Assembly (NCBI RefSeq): GCF_023078375.1
Contig: NZ_CP095554.1
Span: forward strand, 186,001 to 250,000
Reading direction: 5' to 3'
From: Roseomonas gilardii subsp. gilardii
GTDB taxonomy: Bacteria; Pseudomonadota; Alphaproteobacteria; Acetobacterales; Acetobacteraceae
DNA: 64,000 nucleotides
The notes beneath the pieces are model-generated. The model had not been told where the DNA came from and did no database searches. It saw nothing but the letters and a program-made list of their open reading frames with translations. Below are positions 26,899-34,767 of this stretch, piece after piece (the stretch's first letter is position 1; each line of letters opens with the position of its first letter). A program made the translations under genes and the position numbers.

Positions 26899-28995
26899 TC
26901 ATCGTGCGAAGCCGGTGATGCTCCGTTCGAACGCCTCGTCCCGTCCGTCGCGCGTCAGCCCCCAAAGGGGGTTGTCCACCATCAGCCGCTGCCCACCGTC
27001 GCGCTGCACCGGGCGGATCAGCGCCTGGGCGGTGCTGCGGGTCTGCGCCCCGAAGAGGTCGAGTGGGATGCGGAGATAGATACCCTTGTCGAAGGAACCC
27101 TCGCCGAACTTCTCGAAGGAGACGTTGGTGAAGGTGGCGAAGCCGCCGACCTCGATGCCGTTGGCGAAGCGCCGGCCCAGCTCGACCGTGCCGCCCCAGT
27201 CCCCGGCCAGGTAGCGCCCGGCCCGCAGCACGCCGTAGAGGTTCCAGACCGGCAGGTCGGCATAGAACGAAGCCTGGCCGGTCACGGCGCTGTAGTTCCG
27301 GAAGCCCAGCATCCCGTCATGGTCGCGCTGCCGCACCCAGTTCAGGTCCAGCCCCACCGCCCAGGACCGCTCATGCGGGCGGTACAGCACCTCGCCCGAA
27401 ACGCCGCCGAACATCGGCTCCAGCCAACCGGCCGTGGCCCGCGCGAAGACATCGGGGGCGAGGTTCCAGATCCGCTCGGCATAGAGCGCCGGGATGGAAG
27501 TCTCCCCCTCCCTGGCATAACGGGCATAGTCGCTCCGCACATGCGGCAGCCGGCTGTCGGAGGGCAGGCCGCCGCCGATATTGCCCAGCAGCCTCTGCTG
27601 CACCGATCCGGCCAGGGCGAAGCCGGCCCCCAGATCCAGCCGCGCCGTTCCGGCGATGGCCGCCTGCCAGCGCAGGCTGCGGGTGGGATCGCCCAGGATC
27701 AGCCCCAGCCTCGGCTCCAGCCCATAGGAGAGCCGTTGCGGCGGGGCGCGGCTCTCGCCAGGCCAGGAGTCACCGGCCGCGGGCAGAAGGGTCACGGCGG
27801 CAAAGGCTTCCTCCGGACTGACGCGGCCGCGCGCCGCGTCGGCCAGGATGTCGCGCGGCGCCAGCGCCCGGGCGACCTCCGCCCCGCCCAGCCACCAGGA
27901 CAGGCGCAGCACCTGCACTTCCGGCGGGAGCAGCCCCTCGGTGGCCCGGACGATCCGCGCCAGCACCTGCGGCAGGGTGCGGAAGCGCCCGCCCGACACG
28001 GCGATCCGCGCCTCTCCGCCCTCCAGCGCGAAGGCCCTGGGCTGGAAACCCGCGGCAGCCAGGGCCGCGAAGACCCGCGGCGCCAGCGCCCCTTCCCCTT
28101 CGGCCTGCGCGGCCCGGGCCGGCACCGGCGGCGGCGCGGGGAGCGGAATGTCCGGCATCCGGTTCGGGTCCAGGCGCAGGGAAAGCCGCGCCAGCAGATC
28201 GGTCCCGTTCACGAAGGCCAGCCCCGCATCCAGCCATTCGTTGGACCATTGCAGGCCGGCATTCAGTTGCGACCGGGCCCGGCCCCGCAGCCCGGTGGTC
28301 CGGCCAGGATAGCCGCCGCGCTCGTCACGCAACTCGTCGCCCGACCATTCCAGCTTGGCCCGCAGCCCCTCCACCGCGCCCCAGGGCGTGGGCAGAGGCG
28401 GCAGGCTGTATTCGACACCGCCGAACGGCGCGACATCCGCGCCCTGAAAGAAATCCGTGCGCAGCGTGCCGCCGCGTCCGACATCGCGCTCCCGCTCATC
28501 GAAGCGGCCGGAGATCCGCCGGAGGGGGTTGCGCAGCCCGCCGGCGGAACCCAGCCGCCCCCAGCCGAGACCCAGGCTGAAGTCCCAGCCGTACCAGCGC
28601 TTGGAAGCGACAAGATACTCGCCGCCATAGATCCCCGTGCCGATCAGGTCCTGCAGCCCGACCGCCACGGCCGGCAGCCAGGCGCTTTCCTCCACCAGCC
28701 GCAGCTTCAGGTCGAAGGAACGGTCCGTGGTGGTGCCCTGCCCCGTCGTGCCGTTCAGCCTCTCGCTCAGGCGGAAGGTGGTTTCCAGGAAGGGCAGTGC
28801 CTGGAAGTTCAGGAACCAGAAGCGCCGGTCGGTGCGCAGCGATGCCCCGGCTTCCAGGACCCCATCCTCCCGGAAGCGCGCATTGCGTGTTTCCAGCAGC
28901 CCCATCCCGCCGAAATCCCCGCCGGTGGCGGGCAATTCCTCAGCGATGGCAGCACTGGAGAGCAGAAGGAGGAGAAGGACGAGAAGACGGGACAC
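26899..28995 (-). CDS. YjbH-domain outer-membrane lipoprotein-like protein
   Basis: About 698 residues from a GTG at 28995 that gives a clean signal peptide (SRLLVLLLLLLSSAAIAEEL); an ATG at 29028 would place 11 extra residues in front. The mature part resembles the YjbH family: GGDFGGMGLLETRNARF at the start, many alternating strands of a beta-barrel, and a C-terminal IYLRIPLDLFG. YjbH proteins are linked to exopolysaccharide production and export. No yjbEFG-type partners are beside it, so the exact role here is open. Confidence 0.8.
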   Translation of the reverse strand: MSRLLVLLLLLLSSAAIAEELPATGGDFGGMGLLETRNARFREDGVLEAGASLRTDRRFWFLNFQALPFLETTFRLSERLNGTTGQGTTTDRSFDLKLRLVEESAWLPAVAVGLQDLIGTGIYGGEYLVASKRWYGWDFSLGLGWGRLGSAGGLRNPLRRISGRFDERERDVGRGGTLRTDFFQGADVAPFGGVEYSLPPLPTPWGAVEGLRAKLEWSGDELRDERGGYPGRTTGLRGRARSQLNAGLQWSNEWLDAGLAFVNGTDLLARLSLRLDPNRMPDIPLPAPPPVPARAAQAEGEGALAPRVFAALAAAGFQPRAFALEGGEARIAVSGGRFRTLPQVLARIVRATEGLLPPEVQVLRLSWWLGGAEVARALAPRDILADAARGRVSPEEAFAAVTLLPAAGDSWPGESRAPPQRLSYGLEPRLGLILGDPTRSLRWQAAIAGTARLDLGAGFALAGSVQQRLLGNIGGGLPSDSRLPHVRSDYARYAREGETSIPALYAERIWNLAPDVFARATAGWLEPMFGGVSGEVLYRPHERSWAVGLDLNWVRQRDHDGMLGFRNYSAVTGQASFYADLPVWNLYGVLRAGRYLAGDWGGTVELGRRFANGIEVGGFATFTNVSFEKFGEGSFDKGIYLRIPLDLFGAQTRSTAQALIRPVQRDGGQRLMVDNPLWGLTRDGRDEAFERSITGFAR

Positions 28996-29128
28996 GGAGC
29001 AGGCTTCGGGCTCCGCGATGACGCACACACGCCATAAAAGAGTTCAATACCGCCCCGACACCTCATGCGGGAATTTTCCCGCACGATACCATTTCAGCAC
29101 AGAAGCGAACCGGCCATGACGCCTGGCG

Positions 29129-29725
29129 TCAGCGCCGCCGCAACAGGCTCCAGCCCCCGATCACCGGCAGGGCGATCAGCAGCAGGATCATCCAGGCACC
29201 CGGGCGCAGAAGGATTCCGCCCAGGATGTCCAGCAGATAACCCGGCATCACCAGCAGCGGTGCCCAGACGATGGCAGAGCACAGGTTGGCGATCTGGAAA
29301 TGGCTTTGCCGCATGCCCGACAGGCCGGCGATGGCCGGGGCGAAGGCGCGGGCCGGGCCGACGAAGCGGCTGAGGAAGACCGCCATCCAGCCCCAGCGGC
29401 GGAAGAACAGCACCGCCTTGGCATAGGTCCGCCACTGGCCGCGCGGCAACCAGCGCCGCAGCAGGCGCCGCCCCTGCCAGCGGAAGACCCAGAAGCCCAC
29501 GGCATCGCCCGCCACGCCGCCCACCACGATGCCCAGCAGGACCGGCCAGGCGGGCAGCGTGCCATTGCCGATCAGCAGGCCCATCCCCAGCAGCAGGGCC
29601 GTCGAGGGCACCAGGAGGCTGATCACCGGCAACGATTCGGAAAAGGCCAGCAGCATCGCGGCCCAGGGCGCCCAGGCCTCGTTCTCCCGGATCCAGGCCT
29701 CGAAGCCGCTGATCAGCGCATCCAT
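29129..29725 (-). CDS. DedA family membrane protein
   Basis: 198 residues with five or six membrane segments. DedA features: ESLPVISLLVPSTALLLGMG near residue 30, VVGGVAGDAVGFWVFRWQGR, then FFRRWGWMAVFLSRFVGPAR (the FxRxxPxxR-like motif) and FQIANLCSAIVWAPLLVMPG. DedA proteins act in membrane lipid (undecaprenyl phosphate or phospholipid) translocation and envelope homeostasis. It is divergent from the hprK operon with 109 bp between. Confidence 0.88.
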   Translation of the reverse strand: MDALISGFEAWIRENEAWAPWAAMLLAFSESLPVISLLVPSTALLLGMGLLIGNGTLPAWPVLLGIVVGGVAGDAVGFWVFRWQGRRLLRRWLPRGQWRTYAKAVLFFRRWGWMAVFLSRFVGPARAFAPAIAGLSGMRQSHFQIANLCSAIVWAPLLVMPGYLLDILGGILLRPGAWMILLLIALPVIGGWSLLRRR

Positions 29726-29834
29726 TCCAGGTGGGCTTTAGGGCGCGCCATCCCGGCCGGCAAGCGGCGCCCGGCGGCCCCCTGGCCTTTCCTTCCCGGA
29801 CGCGAGGCCCTTTTCCCCGCTTGTCCTTTTCGTC

Positions 29835-30365
29835 ATGATCGGCTTCCAGATGGACGAGAACGGGGAGTGGCGGCTCCAGCACGGCGGCTGCGCCGCCTAT
29901 CGGGGCATGGGGGTCCTCCTGCTCGGCCCGTCCGGGGCCGGGAAGTCGGACCTTCTCCTGCGGCTCCTGGATCGGAGGGGATGGAAACTGGTCGCCGACG
30001 ACCAGATTCTGTTGCGTTACCATGACGGTGCCCTGCTCGCCCAGGCACCGCCCGCCCTGAAGGGCATGCTGGAGGTTCGTGGGCTGGGTGTTCTGGAAGG
30101 CTTCGAAACATTGGATCAGGTGACGGTCGGCCTCGCGGTGGCCTGCGTCCCGCGCCAGCGGGTGCCCCGGTTGCCGCTCCCGCAGCTCTGGGGGCAGGCC
30201 GCCGGCCCGGCGATCCCGCCCGGCGGCGCGGTGCCCCTGGTGGCGCTGCACCCCTTCGACGCCTCGGCGCCCCGCAAGGTGGAACTCGGCCTGCTCGCCG
30301 CCCGGGGCCTGCTGTCCTGCCATGCCGGGGCCTTCGCCCCCCCGCCGTCTCCCGGGGCCGCATGA
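29835..30365 (+). CDS. hprK: HPr kinase/phosphorylase, short alphaproteobacterial form
   Basis: 176 residues, keeping only the catalytic half of HprK, as usual in Alphaproteobacteria. The P-loop is GVLLLGPSGAGKSDLLLRLL, followed by VADDQILLRYHDG and the capping EVRGLG motif. It phosphorylates HPr on serine and removes the phosphate. It opens a tightly overlapping operon (hprK-rapZ-EIIA-HPr-EI): its stop overlaps the rapZ start as ATGA. No chvG/chvI two-component genes precede it in this window. A second ATG 15 nt downstream is possible. Confidence 0.9.
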   Translation: MIGFQMDENGEWRLQHGGCAAYRGMGVLLLGPSGAGKSDLLLRLLDRRGWKLVADDQILLRYHDGALLAQAPPALKGMLEVRGLGVLEGFETLDQVTVGLAVACVPRQRVPRLPLPQLWGQAAGPAIPPGGAVPLVALHPFDASAPRKVELGLLAARGLLSCHAGAFAPPPSPGAA

Positions 30366-31294
30366 GCGCCCTGCGTCCGGTCGTCATCGTCACCGGCCTT
30401 TCCGGAGCCGGCAAGGCCTCCATCCTCCGCGTGCTGGAGGATCTGGGTCACGAAACCGTGGACAACCCTCCCCTCTCGGTGCTGGGCAGCCTGCTCACCG
30501 ATGGCGGGGAGGATTCCGGCGGCTCCCCTGACAGCCCTCCCCTGGCGGTCGGCGTGGACACGCGCAGCCGGGGCTTCGACGCCCATATTCTCGCCGCCGG
30601 CCTGCAGGCCCTGCGCCTCCGGCCGGATATGGACCTGCAGATCGTCTTCGCCGCCGCCGATGCCGACACGCTGATGCACCGCTATTCCGAGACGCGGCGG
30701 CGCCATCCCCTGGCCCCCGAGGGCAGCGCCGCCGAGGGCATCGCGCGCGAGGCGGAGCTGCTGGCCCCCCTGCGCGACGCGGCGGACTGGGTGGTGGACA
30801 CCACCGGCCTGCCCCTGCCCGATCTCCGCCGGATGGTGGAGGCCCGCTTCCGGCCCGACCGGGCGCCGGGCATGTCGGTCTCGGTGAAGTCCTTCGGTTT
30901 CCCCAAGGGCCTTCCGCGGGACGCGGATCTGGTTTTCGATCTGCGCTTCCTGCGCAACCCGCATTACGACCCCATATTGCGTCCCATGACAGGGAGAGAC
31001 GCCCCCGTGGCGGCCTTCATCGAGGCCGACCCGGATTTTGCCCCGTTCTGGGCCCATCTGACCGGGCTGCTGGACCCGCTGCTGCCGCGCTATCAGGCCG
31101 AGGGCAAGAAGTACCTCTCCATCGCGCTCGGCTGCACGGGCGGCAAGCACCGGTCGGTGCTGACCGCCGAGCGGCTGGCGACCCATCTGGCCCGCCAGGG
31201 ATGGCGGGTCGATCTCTCGCATCGCGAACTGCGCCTGACGGTCGAGCCCGCCGCGCCTTCGCCTGGGCCGGAGGCCCGAGTGCTCTCACCATGA
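30362..31294 (+). CDS. rapZ: RNase adapter RapZ / nucleotide-binding YvcJ family
   Basis: 310 residues. Walker A VIVTGLSGAGKASILRVLED, GHETVDNPP, then SVKSFGFPKGLPRDADLVFD and the C-terminal signature YLSIALGCTGGKHRSV. In E. coli RapZ guides RNase E to the GlmZ small RNA; in Alphaproteobacteria its role is less defined but its place between hprK and the PTS genes is conserved. ATGA overlaps at both ends mark translational coupling. The usual Walker A S/T after GK is A-S here (GKAS), a common variant. Confidence 0.93.
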   Translation: MSALRPVVIVTGLSGAGKASILRVLEDLGHETVDNPPLSVLGSLLTDGGEDSGGSPDSPPLAVGVDTRSRGFDAHILAAGLQALRLRPDMDLQIVFAAADADTLMHRYSETRRRHPLAPEGSAAEGIAREAELLAPLRDAADWVVDTTGLPLPDLRRMVEARFRPDRAPGMSVSVKSFGFPKGLPRDADLVFDLRFLRNPHYDPILRPMTGRDAPVAAFIEADPDFAPFWAHLTGLLDPLLPRYQAEGKKYLSIALGCTGGKHRSVLTAERLATHLARQGWRVDLSHRELRLTVEPAAPSPGPEARVLSP

Positions 31295-31785
31295 TCGGAA
31301 TGGTACTGGTCACCCATGGACGCCTGGCCGAGGAACTCCGCCTCGCCATGGAACATGTCATGGGCCCGCAGAAGAACGTCGCCTGCCTGTGCATCGGGCC
31401 GGACGACAATGCCGAGAACCGCCGCGAGGAGTTGCGCGCCCGCGTGGCCGAGGTGCGGCAGGGCGACGGCATCGTGGTGCTGACCGACATGTACGGCGGC
31501 ACCCCCGCCAACCTCGCCACCTCGATGCTGGAGGAAGGCGATGTGGAGGTGGTGGCCGGCGTCAACCTGCCGCTGCTGGTCAAGCTCGCCAAGCTGCGGG
31601 GCGTGGAGCCGATGCACCAGGCGGTGCAGCATGCGGTCATGGCCGCGCGCAAGTATCTCGGCACGGTGGCCGAGTTGCGCGGTACCCTGCCTTACGCCGC
31701 CAAGAGCGAGGAAGGGGCGGCCCAAGGGATACCCCAGGGGATATCCCAGGGGATATCCCAGGCCGCGCAGGGAGGAAGCCGATGA
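31291..31785 (+). CDS. PTS EIIA component, mannose family (regulatory)
   Basis: 164 residues. The EIIA-Man fold begins MIGMVLVTHGRLAEELRLAM with the phosphorylated histidine H9. VVLTDMYGGTPANLAT is the conserved loop, and VVAGVNLPLLVKLAKLRG the interface helix. No sugar-specific EIIB or EIIC gene is near, so it is a phosphate acceptor for regulation and not transport. The C-terminus carries an unusual GIPQGISQGISQ tail encoded by a 12-bp tandem repeat. Start overlaps the rapZ stop; its stop overlaps the HPr start (both ATGA). Confidence 0.92.
   Translation: MIGMVLVTHGRLAEELRLAMEHVMGPQKNVACLCIGPDDNAENRREELRARVAEVRQGDGIVVLTDMYGGTPANLATSMLEEGDVEVVAGVNLPLLVKLAKLRGVEPMHQAVQHAVMAARKYLGTVAELRGTLPYAAKSEEGAAQGIPQGISQGISQAAQGGSR
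31723..31760 (+). repeat. 12-bp tandem repeat inside the EIIA gene
   Basis: About three head-to-tail copies of CAGGGGATATCC (first copy diverged as CAAGGGATACCC), adding four residues per unit to the EIIA tail (QGIS/QGIP). In-frame unit length means copy-number change would alter tail length without breaking the protein or the coupled downstream gene. Confidence 0.85.
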
Positions 31786-32081
31786 GCACCGAAACCGTCC
31801 AGCCCGGCACGCCGGTCCTGCGGCGCAAGGTCACCGTGGTCAACACGCGCGGCCTGCATGCCCGCGCGGCCGCGAAGCTGGTGACGCTGGCGGAGCGCTA
31901 CTCCGCCTGCCTGAACATCGTCCATGACGGCCAGAGCGTCCCGGCCTGTTCCATCATGGGCCTGATGATGCTGGGGGCCGGCAAGGGAAGCACGATCACG
32001 GTCGAGGCCGAGGGCTGGGATGCCCGCGAGGCCCTGGACGGGGTCGCCGGCCTGATCGAGGCCGGCTTCCATGAAGACTGA
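31782..32081 (+). CDS. ptsH: Phosphocarrier protein HPr
   Basis: 99 residues. The EI-phosphorylated histidine is in NTRGLHARAAAKLV and the HprK target serine in ACSIMGLMMLGAGKGS. HPr carries phosphate between EI and EIIA and is the substrate of HprK encoded four genes upstream. The 3' end overlaps the EI gene by 11 nt. The protein has about 12 more N-terminal residues than E. coli HPr. Confidence 0.94.
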   Translation: MSTETVQPGTPVLRRKVTVVNTRGLHARAAAKLVTLAERYSACLNIVHDGQSVPACSIMGLMMLGAGKGSTITVEAEGWDAREALDGVAGLIEAGFHED

Positions 32082-33948
32082 GAAGGCCGAGGCCAGAACC
32101 GAGGCCAAGCTCACCGAGGCCAAGCCCGCGGAGGCCCGGTCCGAGGCCAGGCGCGCCAGCCGCCGCACGCGGGAGGTCACGCTGGAAGGCCTGCCGATCG
32201 CGCCGGGCGTGGCGATCGGGCCGGTCTACGATACCTCCGAGCCCCCGGCCGAGGCACCCCGCCGCACCATCCAGCCGGCCGAGTTAGAGGAGGAGAAGGC
32301 CCGCCTCACCACGGCGGCGGCGACCTCCCGCAAGCAGGTCAGCAAGCTCAAGAAGCGCCTCTCCGTCCTGCCGGAGGAGGCGCAGGAGGAGCTGGAGCCG
32401 CTGCTCGACGCCTATGCGATGATGCTGGGCGAATCCCGCCTGCTGCGCGGCGCCCGCAAGCGCATCGAGACTGGCCTGCTTTCCGCGGAAACGGCGGTGG
32501 CCGACGAGGCGGAGGCCATCGCCGCCGCCATCCTGGCCGCGAAGGACGACGACAAGCCCGGCCTGCGCCGCCGGGCCGGCGAGGTGCGCGAGATCGCCCG
32601 CCGCCTGACGCGCAACCTGACGCAGACCGGCTTCCGCTCCTTCAAGGACGTGCCCGCCGGTTCCATCCTGGTGGCGCAGGAGCTGACGCCCGCCGATGCG
32701 GCGCTGATCGACCCCTCCCGCATCGCCGGCGTGGCCACCGAGGAAGGCGGCGCCGACGGCCACACCGCCATCATGCTGCGCGCCCTGGGCGTGCCCTCCG
32801 TGCTGGGCTGCGAGGGGCTGACGGAGGCGGCGCGGCGCGACGACCTCTGCGTGCTGGATGGTGGCACCGGCATGGTGGTGATCCGCCCCAACGAGAAATC
32901 CCTCGCCCTGGGGCGCGAGGCCCTGGCCGGCTATGCGCGCGAGCGCACCCGGCTGAACAAGCTGCGCCGCCTGCCCTCCGTCACCACGGATGGCGAGGAG
33001 GTGGACCTCCAGGCCAATATGGAGATCCCGGCCGAGTTGCCGCTGATCGCCGGCGCGGGCGCGCATGGCATCGGCCTGCTGCGCACCGAGTTCCTCTTCA
33101 TGAACCGCGATGTCCCCCCTGACGAGGAGGCGCATTTCGAGGTCTATCGCCAGATCGTCGAAAGCATCGCGGGCGATGGCGTGACCATCCGCGTCCTCGA
33201 CTGGGGCGGGGAGAAGGACATGGAGGCCCTCGCCCAGACCATCGACTACGCCCAGGGCGGCGCCAATCCGGCGCTGGGCCTGCGCGGCATCCGCATGCTG
33301 CTGCGCCGTCCCGAACTCCTGGAGGTGCAGTTCGCCGCCATCCTGCGCGTGGCGGCGCTCGGCCCGGTGCGGGTGCTGCTGCCCATGGTGACGGTGCCGC
33401 AGGAGGTGCATCAGGCCCGCGAGATCTACGAACGCGTGGCCAAACGCCTGCGCCGCCGCGGCGGCGTGGCGCTGCCGGACAAGCTGCCGCCGCTGGGCGC
33501 GATGATCGAGACGCCTGGCGCCGCCCTGGCCGCCGACGCCATCGCGCTGGAGGCCGATTTCTTCGCCATCGGCACCAACGACCTCGCCATGTACACGCTG
33601 GCGGTGGATCGGGCGGAGGCGGAGGTCTCCCACCTCTACGACCCGCTCCACCCGGCGGTGCTGCGGCTGATCCAGTTCTCCACCGAGGCGGCGCTGCGGC
33701 TGCGGATGCCGGTCTCGGTCTGCGGCGAGATGGCGGGCAACCCGCGCCTCGTGCCGCTGCTGCTGGGCCTGGGGCTGCGCAGCCTCTCGATGAATGCCTC
33801 GGCCGTGCCACGCGTGAAGCAGGCGGTGCGCAGCCTCAACATCGACGACTGCGCCCGCTTCGCCCGCCGGGTGATGGAGCAGTCCGATCCGAGCCGGATC
33901 CAGGAGCTGGTGCTGAATTTCGAGGAAGGCGCCGACTGGCGAAGCTAG
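32071..33948 (+). CDS. ptsI: PTS enzyme I (phosphoenolpyruvate-protein phosphotransferase)
   Basis: 625 residues. After an unusual 30-residue leader rich in E, A, K and R (repeated TEAK/EAR units), the N-terminal domain has GLPIAPGVAIGP, and the swivelling domain has the active histidine in GGADGHTAIMLRALGVPS. The PEP-binding barrel has GLLRTEFLFMNR, GLRGIRMLL, GAMIETPGA, FFAIGTNDLAMYTLAVDR and the catalytic cysteine in VSVCGEMAGN. It starts the phosphate chain from PEP. No GAF domain, so it is EI and not the nitrogen-type EI-Ntr. It ends the coupled operon. Confidence 0.94.
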   Translation: MKTEKAEARTEAKLTEAKPAEARSEARRASRRTREVTLEGLPIAPGVAIGPVYDTSEPPAEAPRRTIQPAELEEEKARLTTAAATSRKQVSKLKKRLSVLPEEAQEELEPLLDAYAMMLGESRLLRGARKRIETGLLSAETAVADEAEAIAAAILAAKDDDKPGLRRRAGEVREIARRLTRNLTQTGFRSFKDVPAGSILVAQELTPADAALIDPSRIAGVATEEGGADGHTAIMLRALGVPSVLGCEGLTEAARRDDLCVLDGGTGMVVIRPNEKSLALGREALAGYARERTRLNKLRRLPSVTTDGEEVDLQANMEIPAELPLIAGAGAHGIGLLRTEFLFMNRDVPPDEEAHFEVYRQIVESIAGDGVTIRVLDWGGEKDMEALAQTIDYAQGGANPALGLRGIRMLLRRPELLEVQFAAILRVAALGPVRVLLPMVTVPQEVHQAREIYERVAKRLRRRGGVALPDKLPPLGAMIETPGAALAADAIALEADFFAIGTNDLAMYTLAVDRAEAEVSHLYDPLHPAVLRLIQFSTEAALRLRMPVSVCGEMAGNPRLVPLLLGLGLRSLSMNASAVPRVKQAVRSLNIDDCARFARRVMEQSDPSRIQELVLNFEEGADWRS

Positions 33949-34154
33949 GGCAGCCCCGCTTCACCCAGCCGGCCCTTTCCAAATATTCATAACGATAACG
34001 AACTTAAATCGCGTAGGTTGCTGCGGCGGCCGTTCCCGTGCGCCCGGTTGCCCGCGGGCCCAGACCGGAGCCTGAACCGGAACCCAGCCTGACGCCCGTC
34101 GCCCCGTCCAAGGCCGGAGGGAATGGCGCCGCCCAGACAAGGGAGGGCCGGATC

Positions 34155-34580
34155 ATGGCCGGCAACACGGACTTTCTCGCTTCCGCCGAGACGATGCTGG
34201 AAGTGGCCAAGTTCTTCCACGAACTGTCCCACCGCAGTGATGAGGGCCAGCTGCCGGACAAGGATGCGAGGCGCCAGGCCGGGAGCCTGGGCCTCCTGGT
34301 GCCAGCCAGCCTGGGACAGGCTCCGATCCAGTTGCTGGAGGCGGACAAGGCCACCGGCACGACGGATGCGGGAAATGGCAACTGGCAGATCACGATCCGG
34401 CTGCCGCCGGAAAAGCTTCCCGCCGGCAGGACCGCTCCCCCGTCCCCCAAATGCTACCAGACCTGCAAAAGCGGCCCCTTCGGCCTCGGTAAAGTCTGCT
34501 TCAAGATCTGTGTCAGTTGCACGTTCAAGAGGACCAGCGTGTCCTGCGAGGTCACGATAGGGACCACCGTCAGTATCTGA
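34155..34580 (+). CDS. Orphan small protein with a six-cysteine C-terminus
   Basis: 141 residues, unrecognised. Residues 1-95 are polar and cysteine-free, starting MAGNTDFLASAETMLEVAKF. The last 42 residues hold six cysteines at 100, 104, 115, 119, 122 and 131, including two C-x3-C pairs (CYQTC, CFKIC), and are basic and aromatic. There is no signal peptide or membrane helix. GGGAGG lies about 7 nt before the ATG, and an AT-rich promoter-like stretch (33979-34010) precedes it. A two-part layout with a Cys-rich tail is compatible with a modified peptide precursor, a metal-binding protein or a disulfide protein; no maturation gene is adjacent. Confidence 0.6.
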   Translation: MAGNTDFLASAETMLEVAKFFHELSHRSDEGQLPDKDARRQAGSLGLLVPASLGQAPIQLLEADKATGTTDAGNGNWQITIRLPPEKLPAGRTAPPSPKCYQTCKSGPFGLGKVCFKICVSCTFKRTSVSCEVTIGTTVSI

Positions 34581-34582
34581 AT

Positions 34583-34650
34583 GCGGGGCCGCCCCGGCAG
34601 TTCCGGAGGTGATGGGTGCCGCCCATGCCTCCGGAAGCTGCCGGCCCCGC
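34583..34650 (+). terminator. Long stem-loop after the Cys-rich orphan
   Basis: GCGGGG, CCGGCAG and TTCCGGAGG on the left pair with CCTCCGGAA, CTGCCGG and CCCCGC on the right, with small bulges and an inner ATGGG / CCCAT. It starts 3 nt after the stop codon. It lacks a U-tract, so it is either a factor-assisted terminator or a stabilising 3' hairpin. Confidence 0.6.
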
Positions 34651-34687
34651 AGGACCGCTTCACGCTTCCCAAACCCGCTCAAATGAC

Positions 34688-34703
34688 ATAAAGATATCTT
34701 GAT
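34688..34703. promoter_or_regulatory. Palindromic operator candidate before ahcY
   Basis: ATAAAGATATCTTGAT is a 16-bp palindrome with one mismatched pair, 65 bp before the ahcY start, in the only AT-rich part of the upstream region. Its shape and place are consistent, from memory of the family, with sites of ArsR-type SahR/SamR regulators of the methionine cycle. No SAH or SAM riboswitch motif was seen. Confidence 0.45.
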
Positions 34704-34767
34704 ACTTGACCCAGCCCGGTTCCGCCGGCGCCATGGTCTGCCCACAAGCCGGAGTTCCGGACGACCC

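Noticed and set aside
31291-33948. Sugar-transporting PTS
   Set aside because: No EIIB, EIIC or EIID gene is present and hprK-rapZ precede the set, so the chain is regulatory.
34681-34767. SAH or SAM riboswitch before ahcY
   Set aside because: No conserved aptamer core could be found; only a DNA-type palindrome is present.
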